Shown here in pieces: positions 11,015 to 19,596 of a stretch of DNA of 64,000 nucleotides. Numbering within the stretch: position 1 is the first letter of the stretch; every line of letters begins with the position of its first letter. The DNA comes from Unio delphinus (lineage: Eukaryota; Mollusca; Bivalvia; Unionida; Unionidae). The notes under the pieces were generated by a model. It ran no database searches. It saw only the letters and a program-made list of their open reading frames with translations, and was not told the DNA's origin. The translations under genes were made by a program, and so were the position numbers. The stretch spans positions 8,621,501-8,685,500 of the forward strand of contig JAQISU010000069.1 of NCBI GenBank assembly GCA_029339505.1, given 5' to 3'.

Positions 11015-11377
11015 AGCAGCAGAAGGGGCGAATCGGACAACATTTTTAGACAAGTTTTCACTGAAATCACGCTTAAAAACAATGAAACCAATGACATCAG
11101 GCCCCAATGTGTGTGTTTTTCAAGTTTTCACTGAAATCACGCTTAAAAACAATGAAACCAATGACATCAGGCCCCAATGTGTGTGTGAATCATGGATTAG
11201 GTCCAAAAAAAAAATATGAAAAAATCAATGAAATTAATGAAATCCTCCATCGATTTTTGGGAAAAGGGACTACAACATCGTTGTCACTTACCGTCTCTGC
11301 TGCTAGAACTTTCAGTTGGGGTTAACCGAATATTTGATCCAGTCCGATACGATATCGTGTTCGAGGGTCATGTAAAT
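11015..11377. repeat. Inner element, left TIR
   Basis: About 363 bp, nearly identical to 25534-25897 inverted. It holds two tandem copies of a roughly 66-bp unit (starting near 11050 and 11118, containing AATGACATCAGGCCCCAATG), and at 11297-11304 an internal inverted copy of the terminal motif (CTGCTGCT). Its inner end is the reverse complement of the ATPase 3' coding end. Confidence 0.93.
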
Positions 11378-11394
11378 CACTACGACGAAAATCA

Positions 11395-12768
11395 CTACGA
11401 CTTTACAAATAGACTAATTTGTAAAACCTCCTCTTGTAAATCAATCAGATTATTAGACTGGTCAGTGAGTTTGAAATTAATTCTGGTTAATGAATTATTA
11501 TGACATCGCATATAGACTGGATTCACCGGGGACTCAATTATTAAAAACCCTGGAGGAGCTATTGGTGCAAATGAATACAAAATATATCCCTGCTGAGCTT
11601 GATTTGATCGTTCTAAATTTATTTGATAGCTTCCTTCGATCACATCGCATACTAAATTGAGCGCAATCACCGTTGAAATATTCACATTGAACGGAGCAAT
11701 ATGCCTGCCACCACCGTCTGGGTCATTATTATGGGTCAGGATAGTTGTTTGTGGTTGTGATGGTGTTTTTTTTCACGTATCATGGATTTTTTTGAAACCT
11801 TCATCGATGGCATCATCGAGAGATTTTTGTAGTTCTAAGAGATTATATCCTGGTAGTTTGAATGTTGGAATATCTCTTATGCGGATCTTATAGTCTATTG
11901 CAAATAAATCTCTTGTTTTAGGACTACTGTCACCTAATACCTCTTGAATAATTTGTGAATGAAATGTTTCCATGTCATTGATGATTTTGTTACATGTTTC
12001 TACGACACTGATAAATTCATCTCGGGTGAGAGTGCCGGATCTAAGGGATATAAACAACAACGAAATATCGTTATTGAAAGCTGTGAAATTTTCAGTGATT
12101 TTATCCCGGTTAGCAAGATGATGAATAAGTCTTATTTTTTCATCATATTCTACTCTAATGAAAAAATACGACTTATCATAATATCTATAGCTTTTTATTG
12201 GATTATCAGATTTTATCCTGTCTGTGATATAATCGGTTTTTTTGGGTTCTGGTAATTTAACGGTTTTTCCCCCGGGTGGTAATTCAGGCCATCCTAGTAC
12301 GGTTCTAATAGAACTCTGATATATATCTACGACATATCCTTCTGTGCTTATTTCAATGGCAGATGATAGTGTTGGTTCATGAACTGTTATAGCTATTTTT
12401 GACTCTACTCCAGTAATCGATTTTATTCTACGCGCGAATTCATTATTGATTTGTTCGATTTGGTATGATCCGGTTGGTATGGAAACAACATTCCAGTCTG
12501 GGGTACCGTCTGGTTTATTCTTATTCGCAAATACCAGTGAATTATTGGGTTGTTGACCACCAAATGATTTTGACCTAATATTTGGCCAACTGTGGTATAC
12601 TCGTAATTTTGCTAGCGCTATCTCCTTCACTGGGACCGGAGAGGGGAAATTCACACTGAATTCTGGATTCGTTGAGGTTATTGAGATTATGCTTGTTTGT
12701 ACTGGGTTTGTGTTCTCCACTATTTGTTGAAGTAATTCCATCGGTGTTGCCATTGTTATTATACTCAT
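11395..12768 (-). pseudogene. Inner penton-like / minor virion protein (in-frame stop)
   Basis: It starts at 12768 or the in-frame Met a few codons later. The N-terminal block (331 aa) contains FGGQQPNNSLVF and IEISTEGYVVDIYQSS. A TGA after residue 331 is followed in the same frame by a C-terminal block ending at 11395 with NFKLTDQSNNLIDLQEEV. Most of the protein is well conserved with the outer copy except the linker around the stop. The C-terminal block also has internal Met codons, so separate products are conceivable. The first 194 nt overlap the end of the membrane protein frame. The penton-like call is tentative. Confidence 0.55.
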
Positions 12769-13222
12769 GTTTTTGTACTTCTAATTTTGACATCGCAGAA
12801 TCATATATATCTACCATCGCTGAAAACTCACTCTCTGATATAATTGTATCATCGAGAGATGACGATATCAATGAGGATAATTGCGAGTATGCAGTGGACA
12901 CAACATGAAATTGAATTATGTAGTCTTGTAGTTTCCGTTGGCTGCATGATGATATTTTTTTTGTGATTATTGAAATAATTCCAGCGATTGTTGTTGCCGC
13001 AGAAATGCAAATTGGAACAGCTATCGGGGCCATCATTGTCACTGAAGACAGTATAATACCGGCTCCGGTGATTACACCACTCACAGCGTACACAGTAACA
13101 TCAATTGCGGTAATTCTCCTGCGGTATTTTTTAATTTTCATTGCATACTCCTCAGACAGGGTTTTGAGTCTAGTTTGATATTCTCTGACCTGATCATAGC
13201 GATATTGCGATGATGAAATCAT
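12575..13222 (-). CDS. Inner hydrophobic membrane protein
   Basis: 215 aa starting MISSSQYRYDQVREYQ. A basic helix (residues 15-38) precedes a long hydrophobic segment (about residues 44-88, containing GIILSSVTMMAPIAVPICIS) that could span a membrane once or twice, then a helical acidic region and an Asn/Ser-rich tail. The outer homologue (7203-7794) is conserved in the hydrophobic core, so this region is functional. The last 60 or so residues overlap the penton-like gene and diverge, so the true stop may be affected. A small Polinton membrane-active virion protein is a reasonable guess, not demonstrated. Confidence 0.55.
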   Translation of the reverse strand: MISSSQYRYDQVREYQTRLKTLSEEYAMKIKKYRRRITAIDVTVYAVSGVITGAGIILSSVTMMAPIAVPICISAATTIAGIISIITKKISSCSQRKLQDYIIQFHVVSTAYSQLSSLISSSLDDTIISESEFSAMVDIYDSAMSKLEVQKHEYNNNGNTDGITSTNSGEHKPSTNKHNLNNLNESRIQCEFPLSGPSEGDSASKITSIPQLAKY

Positions 13223-13237
13223 TTTTTATTTTAACAA

Positions 13238-13254
13238 CGCTAGCGTTTTCAATT
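13238..13254 (-). promoter_or_regulatory. Conserved upstream motif before inner membrane-protein gene
   Basis: On the minus strand AATTGAAAACGCTAGCG is followed by an AT-rich stretch and the start codon. It is the clearest example of the shared motif. Confidence 0.55.
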
Positions 13255-13270
13255 GTGAAATCCTTTCAAT

Positions 13271-14218
13271 TTATTTACTTAAATCCGCTACGAATTCCAC
13301 ATACCATGTTGTTGAAACCCTAGCCAAAGTTTCATCAGTAGATGTTATAGTGAACTTTTCATTTGTACCCTTGTCGATGATCGTTGAAATCGTATTATTG
13401 ACCCCAGATGAACTGGACGATGAAATATTAAATTGAGACAATGGTGTTACTAGTGTTAATCGATAAATACCCTTAACGGTTGCAGTGATATCTAATTTGT
13501 TGTTTGTAGGTGACCACTCAAATGATCCGTGTTGGATTGTATATACTATGTTGTTAGTTTTCTCATGAGGAATTTTTGTTTTTTCAATAACTGTTATCAT
13601 CCTCGAAAAATCACCTTTGACGGCTTCGATGAAGTTTTTCGTCTCATCGATGGATTTTTTAATATCAGGGAGTTTAAGTTCAATTTTATCGAATGTAGTT
13701 CCAATAAATTTATCAATGATATTTCTACGAAATGCGGTAAACTGTTTTATGTGTTCTTCAATTCTAGATTTAAGTGTTGTTAGTACAACCACAGAATTGT
13801 TTAACTCATCGTTGAGAATTTTTAATCGATCTGTAATCGTCGAAACGAGTACACCCGGTTTGAGTTTACCCTGATCGGAAAATAGCGCAACGGTGTTCTC
13901 AATTGCGTTTTGTTGTTTAACTAAAATATCATCCAGAGAAATATTACTGGTTTTCAATTTACCCTGATCGGAAAATAGCGCAACGGTGTTCTCGATTGCG
14001 TTTTGTTGTTTAACTAAAATATCATCCAGAGAAATATTACTAGATTTCAATTTACCCTGGCGATCTTGAAATACAACTATTTCATTGGGTTCAACACTTT
14101 CTAAATTCAACGTCTCAGCTATTTCATCTTTAATTTTTTTTGTTATATCCTTGATAGAATCAGGGGTTGCAGTGCCATCGGGTTTGGGTTTCAAAGATCT
14201 CCCCCAAATAGCAATCAT
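13271..14218 (-). CDS. Inner spike/fibre-like protein
   Basis: 315 aa, intact. The N-terminus is MIAIWGRSLK. Residues about 56-115 contain a duplicated 31-residue unit beginning near GKLKSSNISLDDILVKQQNA and GKLKTSNISLDDILVKQQNA. A long helical, probably coiled-coil region (about 120-215) follows, then a C-terminal beta-rich domain with HGSFEWSPTNNKLDI and GIYRLTL. It sits between the protease and membrane-protein genes. An anchor, repeat stalk, coiled coil and terminal beta domain are typical of trimeric fibres or spikes, but no family match is claimed. The N- and C-terminal parts match the outer copy while the stalk differs strongly. Confidence 0.5.
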   Translation of the reverse strand: MIAIWGRSLKPKPDGTATPDSIKDITKKIKDEIAETLNLESVEPNEIVVFQDRQGKLKSSNISLDDILVKQQNAIENTVALFSDQGKLKTSNISLDDILVKQQNAIENTVALFSDQGKLKPGVLVSTITDRLKILNDELNNSVVVLTTLKSRIEEHIKQFTAFRRNIIDKFIGTTFDKIELKLPDIKKSIDETKNFIEAVKGDFSRMITVIEKTKIPHEKTNNIVYTIQHGSFEWSPTNNKLDITATVKGIYRLTLVTPLSQFNISSSSSSGVNNTISTIIDKGTNEKFTITSTDETLARVSTTWYVEFVADLSK

Positions 14219-14219
14219 G

Positions 14220-14642
14220 TTATTGTAAAACTCTTTCTCTCTCTAAAAAGCGATTGCTGGTGTAGTCATTTACGACAATATGAGGTGGTTTTCTAGATGC
14301 TGAAATAACGTCAAGGACATTTAATACTTCACTGCCGCATATTGGTGGGTCATTGATTTGTTGTGTTGGTAGCGTAGAATACCAAGTCTTCATTGGAAAT
14401 TGTTTTATGTAACGCATAAATTCTTTTGGTGGGGCTAATCCATATGAATCAAAATAGACAATCCCACGTGGATCAATAGCGTATGCAACCCAGTGAGTTC
14501 CAGGTCCGGTGCTGTTATCGAGATTAATAATACCTGTTTCAGTTTTGTTTGGTTGATGTGGTAATTGATCTTTCATAAAAACACCTCTGAAATTTTTAAT
14601 CACTAGTTTTTTAGCCGCATCCATTAAATCAAAATTGGACAT
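14220..14642 (-). CDS. Inner adenain-like cysteine protease
   Basis: Starting at MSNFDLMDAAKKLVIK (about 14633, or the Met at 14642) gives about 140 aa. The catalytic order is visible: His in PGTHWVAYAI, Asp in YFDSYG, Gln in TLPTQQ and Cys in PPICGSEVLNV, as in adenovirus-type C5 proteases used by Polintons to mature the virion. A longer open frame to 14801 only adds a low-complexity duplicated leader with the palindromic repeats, and the outer copy supports the shorter start. It is shorter than adenain (about 200 aa). The C-terminal 10 residues differ from the outer copy. Confidence 0.82.
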   Translation of the reverse strand: MSNFDLMDAAKKLVIKNFRGVFMKDQLPHQPNKTETGIINLDNSTGPGTHWVAYAIDPRGIVYFDSYGLAPPKEFMRYIKQFPMKTWYSTLPTQQINDPPICGSEVLNVLDVISASRKPPHIVVNDYTSNRFLERERVLQ

Positions 14643-14689
14643 TGGAATCATCGAAGATTTGGGAACCATAGGTTCGGAAATCGAAGATT

Positions 14690-14850
14690 TCTGAATTAAT
14701 AAATCGTTCCTGGTAGTCTCAGGCCTGATCCGTGAACGGATCTCCCGCTGTACCATGAATACGGGGTTCCTGGTAGTCTTAGACCCTTTCCGCTGTACCA
14801 CGAATACGGGGTTCCTGGTAGTCTTAGACCCAATCCGTGAACGGATCGTC
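14690..14850. repeat. Duplicated leader segment between pX-like and protease genes
   Basis: A unit with TTCCTGGTAGTCTTAGACC and CGCTGTACCAYGAATACGG occurs about three times, with the palindrome at 14727-14742 and an imperfect one at 14832-14847. The outer element has a shorter version at 9810-9900. Confidence 0.6.
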
Positions 14851-15236
14851 TCTTTTTTTATATCCTTGTCCAGCTGCCTTTTTCAACGCCATTCCTGCTG
14901 CAGTACCAACGGCTCCTAACGCTGCTGCTTTAGCCACCGCTGGGGCTGCTGCTGAAATCAATGGTGGTATTGCAGCTAACAATGGAAATATACCGCCTGT
15001 TTTAATCATATTTTTGATAGCAGCCGCAGAGAGAGAGTAATCTGAACCCCTTTTTTATCCTTGAAAGCATCATTGAAATGTTTCACCTGACGAGTTGTCA
15101 GCGATAATTTATTTGCACCACCAGTCATTTGGTTGGGTTTCAACGTGATTGTGGTTCCACATTTTTTAGCCGATTCTGATTGCAATTTTTTGATTTGACC
15201 TGGAGTTAACGTAACACTAATAACACTATATGACAT
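14824..15236 (-). pseudogene. Inner pX-like virion protein (CT-repeat frameshift)
   Basis: It starts MSYSVISVTLTPGQIKKLQS. The frame is lost at a run of CT dinucleotides near 15030, where the inner copy appears 2 bp out of frame relative to the outer copy. The second half, MIKTGGIFPLLAAIPPLISA followed by an Ala-rich segment and a basic end, reads from 15009 to 14824. The unbroken outer homologue is at 9886-10281. The dinucleotide run is a classic slippage site. Confidence 0.65.
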
Positions 15237-15285
15237 TATATATAATTGATTGATTCTAATTCAATGAAAAATCGAGAAAAATCGT

Positions 15286-16696
15286 TCAAAGATTTTCTAC
15301 TGGGGCATCTACCACTCTCATTCTTCCACCAACACCTTCGAGTAGCATTGATTTATCACTGAGAATGACAGCAACCGCTCTATAATCAGCAATAGCACCA
15401 CGAGTCACATTAGCTCTAAAGTGTATATCAACAACTGACTGTCTTGTCAAATCGAGATGTTCCAGTGAGAAGTAATAAATCGGATAGAGGCTTTTGAAAT
15501 CCCATTGTGATATTTGCAAACAAGTATCCACATTTTGATCGCGTGCCATAAATGACAACAGACGATGATAAACTCGTGCAATATGATTTTCTGTGTAATT
15601 AAGTTGGATATCCTCGGATGGTTCCTGCTGGCCGTTTATTCTCAGTGAGACGTCCTTCACACCTAATTGATCAAATATCATATGACTGGAGAGTTGATTG
15701 CCAACTCGTGCGTTATCCTGTAACGCAATAAATATATGACGTGGCGCAGAAACGCCTTGTTTTGATGCTAGGTTCCAAGTGAATAACCCGTTGATATTTG
15801 ATTGTTTCACATCTGTACTCACGGTTAGCCAACTCAGCAACGACTTTCCTCCTTGGTCCATACTTGATAGTAATCGTCCTTCTGCGGTGATTGCTGGAGT
15901 CAACACTGGCATCCACAATGATATTTTTGTTAAATCGACTCTACCGGCATCAGCATTGGGGGCTGCAACATCTACTGGAATCCTCCAAATTGCATCATTA
16001 TCATCACCCTTTCGTACAAGCGATACTGTATGCTTCGCCCCGTAGATAACTTTTCTGACGTTTCTACAGAATCCAAATATGTGATGCAGTGGAATCGCGC
16101 ATGAAAATGATTTACGCTCTCCTTGCAACATTGCGTTTCGTGTTGCAGCTCCTAGATTGAAATTAGCATCGTTGTTTATAATCATATTCTCGACATCAGA
16201 ATCACTATTATCACGTTTTTTTTTGTCGTCTTACAACAAATGGATTTCCTCCAGCGGTATTCTTACCATCTTTTGCAAACATCATAGAAGGTCCTGCTGA
16301 TCTTGTATAATCATCAGAATATCTCGCTAACCCGATTATTGTTGTGGCCACATCAACATCACGATCTATGGACTCAATTTCTTTTCCATCAATAAGATAT
16401 CTAGCACTCTCAAATAGCGCCATAATACCATTATTGACAAAACCGACTTGAGTACCAGCTGGATACGGTGCTGGTACAGCAGTAGTATCAGCAGCTGTTA
16501 CAATTTCTCCTTCTACTTCAATAAATGCTTCACAGGGTAAAAAGTATTTACTGGTATCATGGACTTGAAGATCAATTCTTGCTCGACTATTTGAGTTTAT
16601 GGCATGATAGGCGTAATATTGATAATCGCGTACAGAATCATCCTTGCCAACTGGGGCGTCTATATCAAACGCCGGATCATGTGATTTTTTGAACAT
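15286..16696 (-). pseudogene. Inner major capsid protein (one frameshift)
   Basis: The N-terminal block reads 16696-16211 (MFKKSHDPAFDIDAP, then FLPCEAFIEVEGE, NNGIMALFESARYLIDGKEI, TTIIGLARYSDDYTRS). The rest reads through 16185 to 15286 (NLGAATRNAML, PLHHIFGFCRNVRKVIYG, DFKSLYPIYYFSLEHLDLTR). Together they are about 465 aa, within the normal size of a Polinton double jelly-roll hexon-like capsid protein. The only break is a run of nine T (16216-16224) that puts the two blocks out of frame. Neighbouring genes are virion genes on the same strand. The break may be real or a homopolymer sequencing error. Confidence 0.88.
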
Positions 16697-16768
16697 TTTA
16701 TTCTATTTATCAGAGTCTAAATCGTGATTTTCATCGTGAAAAACGCTAGCGTGAAAATCCATAGAATT

Positions 16769-17200
16769 TCATCGACGTGGTTTTTTAAAGCCACTTCCTG
16801 CTATCATGATTGCAATATTGCTTTGGTCCCCTTGATTTACCATCGACGCTAGTTTTTCATCTACTGCGTTATTTATAATTTTACTAACACTTGCAGGCAT
16901 TTCTTCTGTAGACGGTAACGGTTTCTTTTTTCGCCTCACTAATGATGTTATTTTATCCTTCGCAGTTGAAAACGCCTTCCCGGCAAGATCTCCAACAGTA
17001 CTAATACCCTTATCACGAATAACATCAATGGCTTTCATTGATAATTGTTTAGCTAACGGCATCACTTTTGGGGCCATTCTTGAAAAGAATCCTAAAATGG
17101 TATTTCCGAGGCCATCTCCATAGTATGCTCTATAAACTGGAAACCGTGAATTAACTACATAGACGGGGGTTGGTTTATCATGATTATAATGGATGATCAT
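16769..17200 (-). CDS. Inner basic core / minor virion protein
   Basis: 143 aa, intact. It starts MIIHYNHDKPTPVYVVNS, has the motif YRAYYGDGLGNTILGFFSRM, then an amphipathic helical stretch with APLAKQ-like and RDKGIST residues, a basic cluster (LVRRKKKP) and a basic C-terminus. Strong conservation with the outer copy shows constraint. A glycine-rich start followed by amphipathic helices and basic clusters resembles small Polinton and adenovirus core or pVI-like proteins that bind DNA or membranes. This is assigned by position and composition. Confidence 0.55.
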   Translation of the reverse strand: MIIHYNHDKPTPVYVVNSRFPVYRAYYGDGLGNTILGFFSRMAPKVMPLAKQLSMKAIDVIRDKGISTVGDLAGKAFSTAKDKITSLVRRKKKPLPSTEEMPASVSKIINNAVDEKLASMVNQGDQSNIAIMIAGSGFKKPRR

Positions 17201-17212
17201 TATTATAAAAAC

Positions 17213-17228
17213 AATAGTGTTTTCAATT
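17213..17228 (-). promoter_or_regulatory. Conserved upstream motif before inner core gene
   Basis: AATTGAAAACACTATT on the minus strand, 13-28 bp before the start codon at 17200. Confidence 0.5.
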
Positions 17229-17233
17229 GTTAT

Positions 17234-17520
17234 TTAATCACTATGGTACCCATTTGCTAACTCGTCAATGAAATCTCGATAAGTTTTGATATCCATGATA
17301 CCGCCGGCAAATAACCGTCTACAGATATCAGCTGCTTCATTAATTATTTCCGGTGAATTATTTCCAGCTCGGAATCCTCCTACAAGAACATCTAATCGTG
17401 ATATATCATTGATAACACTATCAGGACATACCCCACTTTGGGGTCCACTGGAATCTTGCAATCCACTTCCGCTATAACCAGTTGCTTCATCTAGTTTTTC
17501 TACATCCGTTTCTTGTAAAT

Positions 17521-17555
<35 letters not shown>

Positions 17556-18256
17556 GGTAGTAGTTGTTGTTTTTTAGGAGAGAAAGAACTTTTCTTTGCA
17601 GGTTGCTGTCGCTTTCTTTGCAATTTTGGCGGTTTTTGTTGTTGTTTTAGTTCTTCATATTGATTATACACGTGATCCACCATCCTGATATATTCAATGT
17701 ATGATGCACTATCTGTCTTTTTTTGACTTTTTCCAGTTTTGATTTTGTAGAATATATCAGCCCAGTGAGTGAAATTCTTAACAAACTTATGATGTTCTGG
17801 TTTCAACATTTTTTTTCTGTTTTCATAAGACGTAACAACAAGCGCAGGAATTTCTGTTGGATCAGTCCCATCAATTTCTGCTAACCCTTCTTCGTTAAAT
17901 CTCATGCGTAAGTCCTCTACTGTTCTTTTTGATTCTATTTGTTTTGTTTGTTCAGTTTTTGCTGCTATTTTTTCAAGTTCACCAATAACAGATTTCCCCG
18001 TCTCGGGAACATCTCCCAGTAAAGCACGCTCTACCCCTTTCGTTGCTGTAGTTACTGGTTTAAACAACTCTTCAGACCCCAGAGCAAAATCAGTCTGAAG
18101 ACTCTGTCGTTGTTGCAGTTTATTCCGTACAGAGTCACGAATTGGTATAAATCTCTTAATTGCATCCAGTCGTTCACGAGCCAATCGGGTTGTTAATGCT
18201 TCATTGACCATTATTTGAAATCGCAAACCATTTTTCAATTGCAAAACACTTGACAT
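17234..18256 (-). CDS. Inner acidic Polinton protein of unknown function
   Basis: 340 aa, intact. The N-terminal helical region (MSSVLQLKNGLRF, then TTRLARERLDAIKRFIPIRD) is followed by a basic-rich middle with HWADIFYKIKTG, a run of 11 Asp encoded by a GAT/ATC trinucleotide repeat (17522-17555), and a C-terminal motif GNNSPEIINEAADICRRL...GGIMDIKTYRDFI. A C-terminal GNNS...NE...L...G-I...Y pattern recurs in Polinton-encoded proteins near the capsid genes; its function is not known to me. The outer copy is broken but conserved at both ends. The Asp run is a likely site of length variation. Confidence 0.6.
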
Positions 18257-18509
18257 GTCGGATGATTTTTAACACAGTCATGGAAGTGTTATTTCATCGT
18301 GAGACACCTTCTATCATTGATGGAGAAAGTATCAAAATTGTATATAAATAAAATAATACTGATAGTTTCTCCACTTTTTTGACATGTCGGATGATTTTTA
18401 ACACGGTCATGGAAGTGTTATTTCATCCTATAACAGCTTCTATCAGGTTTGTGGAAAGTGTCATAATTGTATATAAAATAAATAATACTGACAGTTTCCA
18501 CACTTTTTC
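18252..18509. repeat. Tandem 129-bp duplication over the acidic-gene start
   Basis: Two units begin GACATGTCGGATGATTTTTA at 18252 and 18381, with a weaker third start near 18530. The first unit includes the start codon of the acidic protein gene (18254-18256), so the duplication multiplies its 5' leader and promoter region. No gene is seen from 18257 to 18619 apart from this repeat. Confidence 0.7.
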
Positions 18510-18619
18510 ATTGATCAATCTGACATATCGTCCATCGATTTTTGACATACCCTTTGAGGGTCGGCTAAAAAAAATGAGGGTCGGAATGATAAATGGTCAG
18601 GCAATCAATGGTCGGGTAA

Positions 18620-18967
18620 TCAATTTTCTTGAATTAATGCTCGTAGGTTTCTAATTTTAGAGTTGACTTCTTTTTTCAATTCGTATTCGTACCCCAATTC
18701 TTTTCGTATTCCCTCTACGATAGTATACAACGGAACGAACACACTGATGTCACTGGAAAATGAAAGAGAGTCTTTAATAGAATTCTGAATTCTTTTGATG
18801 AGTGCATATTTCTTGGGTAGCATATACTTGTTAGTGCTAACCCCGTATTCTATATCCTGAAAATCAGACACAATTTGATCAGGATTTAACCCATCTGATA
18901 GTTTGATATCCTGATTTTTCAATTTTGCTATTTCAACTATGATGCTATTCATGTTTTCAGAATTCAT
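18620..18967 (-). CDS. Inner 118-aa-type conserved unknown protein
   Basis: Starting at MNSENMNSIIVEIAKLKN (18967) rather than the longer 19012 gives about 115 aa and matches the outer homologue (28737-29093). It is all-helical in appearance with KYMLPKKYALIKRIQNSI and a Lys/Arg-rich C-terminus. It lies between the HNH endonuclease and acidic protein genes in both elements. No family is recognised; strong conservation between the copies indicates a real gene. Confidence 0.55.
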   Translation of the reverse strand: MNSENMNSIIVEIAKLKNQDIKLSDGLNPDQIVSDFQDIEYGVSTNKYMLPKKYALIKRIQNSIKDSLSFSSDISVFVPLYTIVEGIRKELGYEYELKKEVNSKIRNLRALIQEN

Positions 18968-19011
18968 TATTCTATAAGAATGACATATCTCTAATTGGAA
19001 ATTATGACGCA

Positions 19012-19500
19012 TTAGACATAACTAAATTGAACTTTTTGTCCCGTCTTTTTTGAAATAGCCGTTTTGGTTATCCCCTCTGCAACGAATCGTACTGAAGTTC
19101 TACAAATATTGAAATACTTGCCGGCTTCATATAATGATTGAAATATTTTCTCTTCGTTAGTTGTTGTATTCAAAGATTTCACTGGTCTCGCTTTTGAACA
19201 AGTGTCAGTCCTTCCTCGTTTGGAATTCTCACTCTGTGTGATAGCTTGCAGATTTGATAAAGAATTGTTCCTTGGATTAGAATCAATGTGATCAATAACA
19301 AAACCATCTTTGATCAATCCATTAAAACATTCAAATACGAAACGATGATTGCGAAATGTCTTCCTTCCAACATTAAACACCAAATACCCCATACCATTAT
19401 CCCACCCAATTGGGTTCTTCAGTCTACAGTTTCTGACAGTACCATCACTGGATGCTTCGTAATTTTTAATCACTGGGTGTAGTCTGAATTCTTGGGTCAT
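19012..19500 (-). CDS. Inner NUMOD4/HNH endonuclease
   Basis: 162 aa, intact. The start MTQEFRLHPVIKNYEASSDG fits a NUMOD4-type DNA-binding motif. It is followed by the HNH core: HRFVFECFNGLI, GFVIDHIDSNPRNN, and LSNLQAITQSENSKRG. A C-terminal segment (EAGKYFNICRTSVRFVAEG) resembles a NUMOD1-type helix-turn-helix. This layout is typical of HNH homing-type endonucleases of phages and large DNA viruses, which cut specific DNA sites. It starts 96 bp from the divergent replication gene. The outer copy (30571-31038) has decayed, but its presence shows that the gene came with the common ancestor rather than being a late insertion. Confidence 0.8.
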   Translation of the reverse strand: MTQEFRLHPVIKNYEASSDGTVRNCRLKNPIGWDNGMGYLVFNVGRKTFRNHRFVFECFNGLIKDGFVIDHIDSNPRNNSLSNLQAITQSENSKRGRTDTCSKARPVKSLNTTTNEEKIFQSLYEAGKYFNICRTSVRFVAEGITKTAISKKTGQKVQFSYV

Positions 19501-19596
19501 TATATACTACACTATTGTCTAATTCAATGACTGACTCATTTTGCAGTGATTGATTATACATAAATCTTTCATTTAGACACCTGTTTTATATATAGC
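19501..19596. promoter_or_regulatory. Divergent promoter region, HNH / replication gene (inner)
   Basis: A 96-bp AT-rich interval between divergent start codons. TTTTATATATAG lies just before the plus-strand ATG, and the outer element has the similar TTTTAATTATAAC at the same place (31416-31428). A TATA-like element is possible but its distance to the start is very short. Confidence 0.35.

Noticed and set aside
11050..11250. Open frames across the inner TIR (several overlapping)
   Set aside because: They follow the duplicated 66-bp unit in the TIR and do not match any conserved protein.
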